The notes: generated from the letters alone by a model not told the origin. A stretch of DNA of 40,461 bases from Prevotellaceae bacterium (GCA_022508665.1 JAFLUT010000008.1:1-40461); one strand, 5' to 3'. Positions 1-8,692 are shown, numbered from the stretch's first letter. Translations and numbers: made by a program.

Positions 1-47
1 TATAATTTGTCACGGCTGACTATTGTAATCGTGAACGGCAGGGAGTT

Positions 48-1550
48 TCAGAGGGGTGCTGGCATGGTTTGCTCCTTTTTCCAGTTGACGAAGAACACTC
101 TTTGGGTGGCTCGGGTAATGGCGGTGTAGAGCCAGCGGAAATAGTCGGGGCCGAGCATATCGTCAGTCATGTAGCCTTGGTCTATGAAGACGTTGGCCCA
201 TTGTCCGCCTTGGGCTTTGTGGCAGGTGACGGCGTAGGCGTACTTGATTTGCAGGGCATTGTAATATGGGTCTTGGCGCAGTGCTTTGAGTTTGTCGGTC
301 TTGCTGCGAAGGGTTGGGTCGCCGTTGTAGTCATCCATTATATTATTAAATAATGTGTCCTGTTGTTCCTTTGTGAGCGACGGTGACTCGGATTGCAGCG
401 TGTCGGTAAGCACGGTGAGTTCCATTGTGAAGTTGTCGTAGTCAGGAAATTCGAGTTCTGCGTCGACGAAAGTGAAGCCGTAGAAAGAACGCTCGTTGCG
501 GATGCGCCGCACGGTGGCTGTGTCGCCATTGGCGATGAAATCGAATGGCGTAATGTCGGCATCCTTTATTTCCTTGCCCTCTTTCTTTGCGTTATCTATA
601 TATTCCTTGTTGATTTTTTCAGTCCAATAGTAGTTGTTCTTCGCCACCATTAGCATGTCTCCGCTTTCCAGTGCTTCCTCTTTCCAGAGTATTCTTGCTC
701 GGATGCCGTTATTATAGACGTTTGCCCTTTTGTTGCTCCTTGTCACAACGATAGTCTCGTCCTCCCCGTCTCGGCTGTAGCACTCTTCGAGAATTTCTAT
801 AAGGTCATTTCCCTGCACCGTCATCACATCTGCAAACCCTTTGAAACGTATCTTCGGCATTGTGAAGATGTCCTCATTCTCCATTATATGCCGCAGGTTT
901 GTAGCGTTCCAAAGAATGCCCGATTGTTCTGTCTGCCGAACAACCTCTGTCAATGTATGGCTGATTACACGCATGCCGAAACTGCTCAATACGTCATCCT
1001 GCAATGCAGGGCTTTCTCCGTCGCCGACGGGGGGGAGTTGTGCAGTGTCGCCCATGATGATGAGTCGGCAACCTTTTCCGCCATACACAAAATGTATCAT
1101 GTCGTCAAGCAGTCGCCCTGTGCCATAAAGGCTGCCGCCGCTTAGGAACTCATCGTTAGCAATCATCGACGCCTCGTCGCAAATGAATAGGAGGTTTTGA
1201 CGCATATTGTAGTTGAGAGTGAAAATGCTGTCTTTGTCGATAGACTTCTGGCGGTAGATGCGTTTGTGGATAGTGTATGCAGGATGTTCGGCATAGAGCG
1301 AAAACACTTTTGCTGCCCGTCCTGTGGGAGCCATTAGCACGCACTCTCTGTCCAACTGCTCCATTGTCTTTACCAATGCGCTCATAAGCGAGGTTTTTCC
1401 TGTGCCGGCAAACCCTCGCAGAATGAAAACGCTATCTCCGTCGGACGAGAGGATAAAGTCGCAGAGCAAATCAATGACTTTTGACTGGTCGGCTGTCGGT
1501 TTTAGCCCGAAATTTTGCAAAATCAACTCTTTTAGGTAGTCTTTAATCAT
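48..1550 (-). CDS. RecD-like ATP-dependent DNA helicase (AAA family)
   Basis: A 500-residue superfamily 1 helicase-like ATPase, probably acting in DNA repair or recombination. A Walker A motif (GFAGTGKTS) lies at about residues 46-54. A Walker B-like segment (LLFICDEAS) follows near residue 120, and GDTAQLPPVGDGES is the helicase motif III region. The C-terminal UvrD_C_2-type part (YAYAVTCHKAQGGQW, near residue 440, then YTAITRA) is typical of RecD2/TraA-like helicases. It is shorter than RecD2 (about 700-800 residues) because it lacks the long N-terminal region, as in the short RecD-like proteins common in Bacteroidetes. The ATG at 1550 gives a compact start, with A/T-rich DNA just upstream. 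It is transcribed away from the next gene. The family is clear; the exact role is not known. Confidence 0.88.
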   Translation of the reverse strand: MIKDYLKELILQNFGLKPTADQSKVIDLLCDFILSSDGDSVFILRGFAGTGKTSLMSALVKTMEQLDRECVLMAPTGRAAKVFSLYAEHPAYTIHKRIYRQKSIDKDSIFTLNYNMRQNLLFICDEASMIANDEFLSGGSLYGTGRLLDDMIHFVYGGKGCRLIIMGDTAQLPPVGDGESPALQDDVLSSFGMRVISHTLTEVVRQTEQSGILWNATNLRHIMENEDIFTMPKIRFKGFADVMTVQGNDLIEILEECYSRDGEDETIVVTRSNKRANVYNNGIRARILWKEEALESGDMLMVAKNNYYWTEKINKEYIDNAKKEGKEIKDADITPFDFIANGDTATVRRIRNERSFYGFTFVDAELEFPDYDNFTMELTVLTDTLQSESPSLTKEQQDTLFNNIMDDYNGDPTLRSKTDKLKALRQDPYYNALQIKYAYAVTCHKAQGGQWANVFIDQGYMTDDMLGPDYFRWLYTAITRATQRVFFVNWKKEQTMPAPL

Positions 1551-1601
1551 CTTTTTTCAAAAAAATGCTACAATATGTGTTCCCAATTCAAAATTTATCC
1601 T

Positions 1602-1609
1602 TATTTTTG
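1602..1609 (+). promoter_or_regulatory. Candidate -7 box for the 1718 gene
   Basis: TATTTTTG fits the Bacteroidetes -7 consensus TAnnTTTG and lies about 108 bp before the start codon at 1718. No clear TTTG -33 element sits at the ideal 19-20 bp; a TGTG occurs 22 bp upstream. This is a pattern match only. Confidence 0.4.
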
Positions 1610-1717
1610 CGACACGAATATAGCGAAAATTTCTGAACTGAACGAAATAATGGGGAAAAACTCGTGTTTCGGTCAGTAAAATTAGGGCATAAAGATAAAA
1701 AACTAATAAAACATATC

Positions 1718-2467
1718 ATGAAAAAAATCATTGTAAATGGACTTTTGTGCCTCTGCACTGTTGGTCTTATCGTAGCATGCTTCTTCAGCATCTACAACGA
1801 CATCGCCTTCGACGACGAGAAGGCTGCGCGTGAAAAGTTGGTTATCGCTCGACTCATGGAAATCCGTGACGCCGAGGAGCAGTACAAGATGACTTTCGGC
1901 GAGTATTGCGGTACTATCGACTCTATCATCGATTTCGTGAAGAACGGCAAGACTGTTGACAAGATTATCAAGGAAGGCGAACTGACAGACGACCAGTTGG
2001 AGGCTGGTATGACTGAGCGCGAGGCTGTAGCCAAGGGCATCATCAAGCGTGACACTGTGTGGATTACTGCTGCCGAGAAACTGGGTATCAAAAATCCCGA
2101 CTCTCTCAAGTATGTGCCAGTAGGTCGCAAGGCTAACGGTTCGTTCACCATTGTTCGGTCAACATTCGACCCTTCGGTTTATGACACTATCTATCAAGGT
2201 GTGATTGAACTTCGCAAGAAGGCAACGTTCAACATGAAGTCTAACGAGTTCGACATGCTCGTTGAGTTCCGCGCTCGCATGGATGACTACTTGGACGGCA
2301 TGAGCGAGAAGAAAATCAAAAACTTGAAGTCAGACCTCAAGAAGCGTGCAAGAAACCGTGCTGAGTTGATGCTTGACAACGAGGACAACACTGAGGGCGA
2401 ATGGTACGGTCTTCGCATTGGCGACCTTGACGACCCGAACAATAAAATGGCTGGTAACTGGGAGTAA
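1718..2467 (+). CDS. Membrane-anchored protein of unknown function, faintly pseudopilin-like
   Basis: A 249-residue protein. The open frame extends upstream to 1664, but the ATG at 1718 begins a proper N-terminus: two lysines, then one hydrophobic helix (about residues 6-24). After the helix comes a charged alpha-helical stretch ending in EEQYKMTFGEYC. This Y-x(n)-G-x-Y arrangement recalls the helix-to-globular junction of type II secretion pseudopilins, but there is no obvious prepilin peptidase site. The remainder is polar and repeatedly charged, with no enzyme motif. The next gene (DUF3822) starts 25 bp after the stop and probably shares the transcript. Function unknown. The pseudopilin resemblance is my inference from a short stretch and is weak. 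Confidence 0.75.
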   Translation: MKKIIVNGLLCLCTVGLIVACFFSIYNDIAFDDEKAAREKLVIARLMEIRDAEEQYKMTFGEYCGTIDSIIDFVKNGKTVDKIIKEGELTDDQLEAGMTEREAVAKGIIKRDTVWITAAEKLGIKNPDSLKYVPVGRKANGSFTIVRSTFDPSVYDTIYQGVIELRKKATFNMKSNEFDMLVEFRARMDDYLDGMSEKKIKNLKSDLKKRARNRAELMLDNEDNTEGEWYGLRIGDLDDPNNKMAGNWE

Positions 2468-2492
2468 TTCTAAAAGATAGAGAGCAAAGTAG

Positions 2493-3305
2493 ATGCCAGA
2501 AGATAAAATCACCAATAAAAGTTTGTCCATTCGGGTCTGCTCGAATGGACTTTCTTTTTGTACATTCGCTCCGGGGCGAGAAGAGCCGTTTGAGTATAAG
2601 GCGTGGGATGTGAACCACACCATTTCTCTTACAGCCAATCTGAAAGACGCTCTGATGAATGAACCAATGCTGAAGCAGGAGTATATGCGTGTGAATGTGC
2701 TGATAACGACGCCTCATTTCACCACCGTGCCTGTGGCGATGTTTCAGAAGGAGGACATACAGTCTGTGTATCAGTTTGTCTTTCCGAAAGACAAGTCTCA
2801 GCATGTGAGTTACAACGTGTTGCGCCGCTCGGGCATAGCCATTGTGTTTGGACTTGACCGCAACATCCACCAACTGCTGCTGGACGATTTTCCTCGTGCT
2901 CGCTTCTACGCCTCTGCCAGTACGCTCATCGAGTTTTTCAGCGAAAGAAGCATGATGGGCAAGGGCAAGAAGATGTTTGTGTATCTGCATGAGAAAGAAA
3001 TGACTGTATATGCTTTTGAGCAAGGGCGTATGCTGTTTGTCAACACTTTTCCTGTAGGCGGTGTGGCAGATATGCAGTATTATGTGCTGAGTGTGTGGAA
3101 AGAATTAGGTTTAGACCAGATAGACGACTCCCTTTTTGTCGTGGGCGACAACGACGGACAGTGCAATGATTTTGCTGAGAAGATAAAGTATTTTCTGCAA
3201 AACGTGTCGCTCATCGACCGGAGCGAGGACTTCAAGGACAGGCTGACGCAAGGCAACAATCTTCTTCCTTACGATTTGCAGACACTCTTGATTTGCGGTT
3301 TCTGA
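2493..3305 (+). CDS. DUF3822 family protein
   Basis: A 270-residue soluble protein with no signal peptide or membrane segment. It matches, as I remember it, the Bacteroidetes family DUF3822, usually encoded directly upstream of rsmD, as here. The segment at about residues 165-200 (FVYLHEKEMTVYAFEQG, then LFVNTFPVGG) has the alternating strand pattern of the second half of actin-like folds of the PilM/GspL kind. That is fold-level inference, not a motif match. The gene lies 25 bp after the membrane-anchored protein and 58 bp before rsmD, so the three probably form one operon. No function is established. Confidence 0.8.
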   Translation: MPEDKITNKSLSIRVCSNGLSFCTFAPGREEPFEYKAWDVNHTISLTANLKDALMNEPMLKQEYMRVNVLITTPHFTTVPVAMFQKEDIQSVYQFVFPKDKSQHVSYNVLRRSGIAIVFGLDRNIHQLLLDDFPRARFYASASTLIEFFSERSMMGKGKKMFVYLHEKEMTVYAFEQGRMLFVNTFPVGGVADMQYYVLSVWKELGLDQIDDSLFVVGDNDGQCNDFAEKIKYFLQNVSLIDRSEDFKDRLTQGNNLLPYDLQTLLICGF

Positions 3306-3363
3306 CAATTGGTAGCCTTCCTATCTTCTCTATAATATCATAAAAACTTATAACATCTATCCA

Positions 3364-3903
3364 ATGCGAATTATACGAGGGAAATATAAAGGGCGTCATA
3401 TACCGACACCTACAGGCTTTAAGGCACGCCCGACAACCGATTTCGCCAAGGAGGGGCTGTTCAATATACTCGAGAACGTCTATATTGACTTTTCCTCATC
3501 GCCAACTGCTCTCGACCTTTTCGCTGGCACAGGGTCAATAGGTTTGGAATTCGCCTCTCGTGGATGCGAAAAGGTCATTTCTGTTGAAAAAGATTTCAAG
3601 CATTGGCAATTCCTCGCGAAAGTGCAGAAAGAACTGCAAGCAAAAGAGTGGCTTCCATTGAAAGGCGATGTGTTCAGATATGTACAGAGCAGCAAAGAGC
3701 GTTATGACATTATCTTTGCTGACCCTCCATACGTCCTCGAAAACCTAAAAGACATTCCAGACATCGCTCTCCGCTTGCTTGCTGACGATGGCTTGCTGAT
3801 ACTCGAGCATGGGGGCAATTACAGTTTCTCCGAGCATCCTTGTTTCATAGACCACCGTAAGTATGGGAGTGTCAATTTCTCTTTCTTCAAGCAGAAGGTA
3901 TAA
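3364..3903 (+). CDS. rsmD: 16S rRNA (guanine966-N2)-methyltransferase RsmD
   Basis: A 179-residue class I SAM-dependent methyltransferase of normal RsmD length. It starts with the family-typical MRIIRGKYKGR. The SAM-binding motif I (LDLFAGTGSIGLEFASRG) is near residues 49-66, and the catalytic N6/N2-MTase motif DPPY is in DIIFADPPYVL near residue 120. The enzyme methylates G966 of 16S rRNA in the small-subunit head. It is third in the apparent operon after the DUF3822 gene. The last codons (FKQKV and stop) lie inside a 46-bp sequence that is repeated immediately downstream; see the separate repeat entry. Confidence 0.93.
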   Translation: MRIIRGKYKGRHIPTPTGFKARPTTDFAKEGLFNILENVYIDFSSSPTALDLFAGTGSIGLEFASRGCEKVISVEKDFKHWQFLAKVQKELQAKEWLPLKGDVFRYVQSSKERYDIIFADPPYVLENLKDIPDIALRLLADDGLLILEHGGNYSFSEHPCFIDHRKYGSVNFSFFKQKV

Positions 3904-3977
3904 ATAAATTTTAATGACGGGTATCACATGCTTTAAGCAGAAAGTATAAATAAATTTTAATGATAGGCAACGCATGC
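3886..3977 (+). repeat. 46-bp tandem duplication spanning the rsmD stop codon
   Basis: Copy 1 is 3886-3931 and copy 2 is 3932-3977, directly abutting. I count 39 of 46 identical positions. The shared core is GTATAAATAAATTTTAATGA. Copy 1 contains the last six codons and stop of rsmD; copy 2 is intergenic and leads up to the relA start at 3998. Confidence 0.85.
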
Positions 3978-3997
3978 ATATCGTAACAAATATTTAG

Positions 3998-6217
3998 ATG
4001 AAAGAGGTCGCTACAATCAGAGAAGAGGAGAAGCAGGAGTTTCTTGCTGCCTTCCGCACATTGCAGGGATTGGTGGATGATGTGCTTAATCCCGATGATT
4101 TTCATAAGATAAAAGAGAACCTTGCGAGCGCTGTGAAGTCGGACATGCTGTATAGGGATAAGTTTGGCTTGAACCCTATTTTGTTTGACTTGCAGACAGC
4201 AATAATAACGGCGGAGGAGATTGGTCTGAACCGTGCGTCCATTGTCAGCATCTTGATGCATGACTGCGTGGCAATCGGCGTGATAGACATTGAGTATGTG
4301 AGGAGAGAGTTTGGAGAAGATGTGGCGAAAATCATCAAGGGATTGTTGCGTGTGAATGACCTCTATGCCAAAAATCCCTCGATAGAGACCGAGAATTTCC
4401 GTGACCTATTGCTGTCGTTTGCCGAAGACATGAGGGTCATCTTCATCATCATAGCCGACCGTGTGAACCTGATGCGGCAGATAAAGGACAAGGGCGAGGA
4501 GGAAGAGCGCAAGCGCGTGGCTACTGAGGCGGCGCATCTGTATGCGCCATTGGCACACAAGTTAGGTCTGTACCTCATCAAGAGGGAATTGGAGGACTTG
4601 TCGCTTAAGTATTTAGAGTCCGACGTATTCTACATGATAAAGGAGAAACTGAGCGCTACTCGCGAAGTCCGTGACCAGTATATAGCCAACTTCATCGCCC
4701 CCATAGAGCAGAAATTGACGGAGGCAGGGCTGAAATTCCACATAAAGGGCAGGACGAAATCTATCCACTCCATTTGGCAGAAGATGAAGAAGCAGAAGTG
4801 CAAGTTTGATGGCATTTACGACCTCTTCGCCATACGGGTGATACTCGATTCGGACTTAGACAAGGAGAAGCAAGACTGCTGGCAGGTGTTCAGCATCGTC
4901 ACCGACATGTACCGCCCTAACCCGAAGCGTCTGCGTGACTGGCTCAGTGTGCCGAAGTCTAACGGCTATGAGTCGCTGCACATCACGGTCATGGGTCCCG
5001 AAGGCAAGTGGGTAGAGATACAGATACGTACGGAACGCATGGACGAGATAGCCGAGCGTGGTTTGGCTGCCCACTGGCGATATAAGGGCGTGAAAGACAG
5101 TGGAAACAAACTGGAGGAATGGCTGAAAGACATCCGCTCTGCCCTCGAAAATCAGACTACCACCGATGAGCAGTTGGTGGACCAGTTCAAGGTTGACCTT
5201 TACAGCGACGAGGTGTTTGTCTTCACTCCCAAAGGCGACCTATTCAAACTGCCGAAGGGGGCTACCGTACTCGATTTTGCTTTCCAGATACACACCAACG
5301 TTGGCTCGCATTGCGTGGGCGGCAAAGTGAACGGCAAGAATGCCCACATACGCACGGTGTTGCAGAGCGGCGACCAAGTGGAAATCCTCACTTCGCCCAA
5401 GCAGTTGCCCAAGCGTGACTGGCTGAACATAGCCATAACCTCCAAGGCACGCAGCAAAATCCGCCAGTCGCTGACCGAGCAAGAGATGAAGGTCTCTACA
5501 TTTGCCAAGGAGACGCTAGAGCGGAAGTTCAAGAACAAGAAGATAGAACCGGACGAGTCGGTGATGATGAGGCTTATCAAGCGGCTTGGATATAAGCACG
5601 TTGCCGAATTCTACAAAGCCATTGCTGAGGAGATACTCGACTTAAACACCGTCATTGAGCAGTATCAAGAGATTGTGGCTCGTGATGCCAATCCCAGCGC
5701 TTTCTCTGGCGAACAGCGAAGTGCCGACACCTACGTGGCGACGCAGCAGGACGACCGCACTTTGGAGGGTTCTGACGTGTTGGTTCTCGACAACAATCTG
5801 AAAGGGGTGGAGTACAGCCTTGCCAAGTGCTGCAACCCCATTTATGGCGATGACGTGTTCGGCTTTGTCACTATCAACCGAGGAATAAAGGTGCATCGCA
5901 AAGACTGCCCCAATGCCGACCGACTGCGTGAACACATGGGCTATCGCATTCTCCGTGCGAGGTGGGCTGGCAAGGGCAGCAAGCAGTATCCCGTTACTCT
6001 CCACGTGGTGGGGCATGACGACATAGGCATAGTGAACAACATTACGTCTATCATAAATCACGAAAAGGGCGTCATGCTTCGTGGCATCAGTATACAGTCG
6101 TCAGAAGACGGCCTCTTCTCCGGCACTATCACAGTGATGATTGCCGACCAACAGCAACTGACGCAGATGATAAAGAAGATTTCCACGGTGAAAGGAGTGA
6201 AGAACGTGACTCGGTAG
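3998..6217 (+). CDS. relA: RelA/SpoT-family (p)ppGpp synthetase with degenerate hydrolase domain
   Basis: A full-length (739 residues) long RSH enzyme that makes the stringent-response alarmone (p)ppGpp. Order: N-terminal HD-type domain (about 40-200), synthetase domain (about 240-350, with GRTKSIHSIWQKM, YDLFAIRVIL and SNGYESLHITV), TGS domain (about 405-465, VFTPKGDLFKLPKGATVLDFAF), a Cys-rich stretch (LAKCCNPIYGDD, later HRKDC) and a C-terminal ACT domain. The HD pair is present (His88-Asp89), but the following Glu-Asp of the hydrolase signature HDxxED is replaced by Ala92-Ile93. The usual first metal-binding His is Asp64 by my alignment, and ADRLHNMR has become ADRVNLMR. Hydrolysis is therefore probably lost, making this the synthetase of the pair. 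A separate SpoT-type enzyme is expected elsewhere. Confidence 0.93.
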   Translation: MKEVATIREEEKQEFLAAFRTLQGLVDDVLNPDDFHKIKENLASAVKSDMLYRDKFGLNPILFDLQTAIITAEEIGLNRASIVSILMHDCVAIGVIDIEYVRREFGEDVAKIIKGLLRVNDLYAKNPSIETENFRDLLLSFAEDMRVIFIIIADRVNLMRQIKDKGEEEERKRVATEAAHLYAPLAHKLGLYLIKRELEDLSLKYLESDVFYMIKEKLSATREVRDQYIANFIAPIEQKLTEAGLKFHIKGRTKSIHSIWQKMKKQKCKFDGIYDLFAIRVILDSDLDKEKQDCWQVFSIVTDMYRPNPKRLRDWLSVPKSNGYESLHITVMGPEGKWVEIQIRTERMDEIAERGLAAHWRYKGVKDSGNKLEEWLKDIRSALENQTTTDEQLVDQFKVDLYSDEVFVFTPKGDLFKLPKGATVLDFAFQIHTNVGSHCVGGKVNGKNAHIRTVLQSGDQVEILTSPKQLPKRDWLNIAITSKARSKIRQSLTEQEMKVSTFAKETLERKFKNKKIEPDESVMMRLIKRLGYKHVAEFYKAIAEEILDLNTVIEQYQEIVARDANPSAFSGEQRSADTYVATQQDDRTLEGSDVLVLDNNLKGVEYSLAKCCNPIYGDDVFGFVTINRGIKVHRKDCPNADRLREHMGYRILRARWAGKGSKQYPVTLHVVGHDDIGIVNNITSIINHEKGVMLRGISIQSSEDGLFSGTITVMIADQQQLTQMIKKISTVKGVKNVTR

Positions 6218-6276
6218 GGCGATTAGTGATTTGACCATTCTCTATTCACTCTTTACCTTGCTAATTGCTTGACCAG

Positions 6277-6750
6277 ATGAAAGTTTCATTGATACTCGTT
6301 GGCCGCACGGTCAACAAACACCTCGCAGAACTTATAGACGACTACGCTTCCCGTGTGAAGCACTATGTCGGCTTTGACATCACAGTACTCCCCGAACTGA
6401 AAAACACCAAGAGCCTGTCTGCCGACCAGCAGAAGCAGCAGGAGGGAGAATTGATATTGCGACAGTTGCAGCAGGGAGACCATGTCGTCCTGCTTGACGA
6501 ACACGGCAAGGAAATGCGCAGCATAGAGTTTTCAAGATATATGGAGAAGAAGATGCAGTCCGTCAGCAAGCGCCTCGTCTTCGTCATTGGCGGCCCCTAC
6601 GGCTTCTCCCCCGACGTCTATGCCCGAGCCAATGACAAACTCTCCCTTTCCCAAATGACTTTCTCGCATCAGATGATACGCCTCATCTTTGTCGAGCAAC
6701 TGTACCGTGCCATGACGATAATGAGAGGAGAGCCGTATCACCATGAGTGA
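6277..6750 (+). CDS. rlmH: 23S rRNA (pseudouridine1915-N3)-methyltransferase RlmH
   Basis: A 157-residue SPOUT-class methyltransferase of exactly the usual RlmH length. It methylates pseudouridine 1915 in helix 69 of 23S rRNA. The start at 6277 (MKVSLILVGRT) is chosen over an in-frame TTG four codons upstream because it matches the family N-terminus. The SAM-binding trefoil-knot motif is seen in LVFVIGGPYGFSPDVY, followed by LSLSQMTFSHQMIRLIFVEQLYRA and the C-terminal YHHE. It lies 59 bp after relA on the same strand and is convergent with the GH16-GH43 gene. Confidence 0.95.
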   Translation: MKVSLILVGRTVNKHLAELIDDYASRVKHYVGFDITVLPELKNTKSLSADQQKQQEGELILRQLQQGDHVVLLDEHGKEMRSIEFSRYMEKKMQSVSKRLVFVIGGPYGFSPDVYARANDKLSLSQMTFSHQMIRLIFVEQLYRAMTIMRGEPYHHE

Positions 6751-6798
6751 CATGCCTGTGAACAAAGGTGGTTGATGCCGAAGCGCAAGGTTTAATCT

Positions 6799-6867
6799 TC
6801 GCTTGAACCTTCCCTCAATTCTCACTCGAACTTTCTCGAAATATTCACTTGAACTCTCCCTCAATCA
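6799..6867. repeat. Three 23-bp imperfect tandem repeats at the 3' end of the GH16-GH43 gene
   Basis: Units at 6799-6821, 6822-6844 and 6845-6867 all carry TC(A/G)CT(T/C)GAAC at the same position. The first and third also share TCCCTCAAT. The third unit covers the last codons and stop of the glycosidase gene (minus strand); the other two lie just beyond it. Confidence 0.7.
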
Positions 6868-8692
6868 TCTTCCCTACAACCAGTTTCTCCCCCGACAAAT
6901 CGACCTCGAAGAGTTGCGGTATGCGGATATAGCGTCCTGCTACATTCTTGTGGCTATGCACCGACATGAGCCACCTGCCATCGAAGGTGCGGAACAGCAT
7001 GCCGTGACCGAAGTTTGGCGGTGTTACGGGGAGAGGTTCTTGCGTCCACCGACCGTGCAGAGTGCCGTTGTCAGAGTACGCTACCCCTTGCGTGTAGATG
7101 TCGTCTATCCAGCTCGTCCATATCATGCCGAGGCGACCAGTGCCAGTGCGGAAAAGGTAAGGGCCGTCAGTCACCTTGTTAGGGCGCACTTTGCCGTTCT
7201 CCACCTCACGGCTCCATGGCGAATCGGAGGCACGGAAAAGGACTTTCCCCTTGCCCACAGAGCCAGAGAGGTCGGGCTTCAGTTCGATGCACTCTATTGT
7301 GCCGTCCCAGTTTTGCAGCCATTCGCCACAGTAAATCATGTAAGGCTTTCCGTCGGTGTCAACCCAAAATGTGCCGTCCAGCGTTGGCTGCTTTTCAGGA
7401 AGATATGTCGGGTCAGCCATCGGTCGGTAAGGCCCTCTCGGCGTGTCAGCCACAAGCACATGGGAGGCACGGCGAGGAATGACGTTGCCTCGCACAGTGT
7501 CTATCTTTATGTCGTTGTTTGTGAATGTTGCGAAATAATAATATCTGCCATTGTATTTATGCAGTTCCGCCGCCCATATCTGAGGGCGTTCCCCCATCCA
7601 CGACTTCGGGTCGGTGTCTGCCACACGATACGGACCAGTCCATTGGTTCAAGTCGGGACTTGTGTAGAGCAGTCCGCCCGTGCCAGTCATGTAGTAAGTG
7701 TTTGAAACAGAGTCGGCAAGGATGCAGGGGTCGCTCAGACGGATGCTGTCGCGAGGCACGGTGCGCACCCTCATGCCGCGGTCTCTCCTCTGCCTCTCGC
7801 TCGTCGCCTCCGAGCCGATGAACGCCTGCATGCCCTCCTTCTGATACACCCTCACATAGTCTATCTCATACCTCATCGGCATCGCCCCATCGTCAATCTT
7901 CCCTCCGTTGTCGCCTCCTATGGCGAGATTGAGCAGCAGATATTGCGGACGAGTGAACGGGTTGATATGCTGACCAATAGAGCCGTTCACCGTCTGCGAG
8001 AGCGGAATGTCGTTGAGCAACTCGTCGTCAAGATAGATGCGTATCGCCTCCTCCGTCCAGTCCATCCTCCACACGTGGAACTTCTCCGCCCACTGCGGGT
8101 CTTTCTCCGTAAAGTGGCTGAACGGTATCTTCTGCGAGTTCCACACAGCATTATATTGCCTGTCATTGCCCCACGCCGCATTGGCGAGAATGTGCGGCAC
8201 ACCCTTTATTCGGTAGTATTCCATCACGTCAATCTCACCGCACGAAGGCCACGGCATATCCTTTCCCAACAACCAGATGGCTGGCCACGCCCCACCTTCC
8301 GTCGGTATCTTCGCCTTCACCTCCAGTCGTCCGTAAAGGAAACTGAACGAGCGGCTCGTCGTAAGCGAGGCAGAGGTATATTCAACAAACTCCCTCTCGC
8401 TCCGCCAGTCACGTCTCCCCTCCTTCCTGTACAAAGGGTTAGGGCGATGCTCCTTCCTTGCCTCAATCACAAGACATCCGCCCTCCTGCCGTGCGTTCTC
8501 ACCCTGATACCATTGGTCTTCGTGGTTTCGTACAAAGCCCTGCTCTGGACTCCACACCTCAGCATTATATGCCCCGTCAGTATTAAATTCCTCGCTCCAC
8601 ACCAACCTCCATTCCTCCTGAGCATTGAGTGCAGACGAGAAAAGCGATGCCGACACCACAACAGCCGTCGTCAAAAAAGATGTTCGTTTCAT
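6845..8692 (-). CDS. Secreted two-domain glycoside hydrolase, GH16 plus GH43
   Basis: A 615-residue exported enzyme. The signal peptide is about residues 1-25 (cleavage after ALNAQ). Residues 26-285 form a GH16 jelly-roll domain with the active-site signature EIDVMEYY, giving nucleophile Glu153 and acid/base Glu158, and the flanking AWPAIWLLG. This domain hydrolyses beta-1,3 or beta-1,3/1,4 glycans or galactans. Residues 310-615 read as a GH43 five-bladed propeller: LSDPCIL (base Asp321), LDGTFWVD (Asp439) and VTDGPYLF. In most GH43 enzymes the last motif is EGP, so the general-acid Glu position is Asp509 here. The pairing suggests an endo-enzyme coupled to a side-chain or exo-acting enzyme on one polysaccharide; the substrate cannot be read from sequence. 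It is monocistronic, with no SusCD pair nearby. Confidence 0.9.
   Translation of the reverse strand: MKRTSFLTTAVVVSASLFSSALNAQEEWRLVWSEEFNTDGAYNAEVWSPEQGFVRNHEDQWYQGENARQEGGCLVIEARKEHRPNPLYRKEGRRDWRSEREFVEYTSASLTTSRSFSFLYGRLEVKAKIPTEGGAWPAIWLLGKDMPWPSCGEIDVMEYYRIKGVPHILANAAWGNDRQYNAVWNSQKIPFSHFTEKDPQWAEKFHVWRMDWTEEAIRIYLDDELLNDIPLSQTVNGSIGQHINPFTRPQYLLLNLAIGGDNGGKIDDGAMPMRYEIDYVRVYQKEGMQAFIGSEATSERQRRDRGMRVRTVPRDSIRLSDPCILADSVSNTYYMTGTGGLLYTSPDLNQWTGPYRVADTDPKSWMGERPQIWAAELHKYNGRYYYFATFTNNDIKIDTVRGNVIPRRASHVLVADTPRGPYRPMADPTYLPEKQPTLDGTFWVDTDGKPYMIYCGEWLQNWDGTIECIELKPDLSGSVGKGKVLFRASDSPWSREVENGKVRPNKVTDGPYLFRTGTGRLGMIWTSWIDDIYTQGVAYSDNGTLHGRWTQEPLPVTPPNFGHGMLFRTFDGRWLMSVHSHKNVAGRYIRIPQLFEVDLSGEKLVVGKMIEGEFK

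Noticed and set aside
1664-1717. Upstream start for the membrane-anchored protein
   Set aside because: It would put 18 polar residues before the signal anchor; the ATG at 1718 gives a normal MKK-hydrophobic start.
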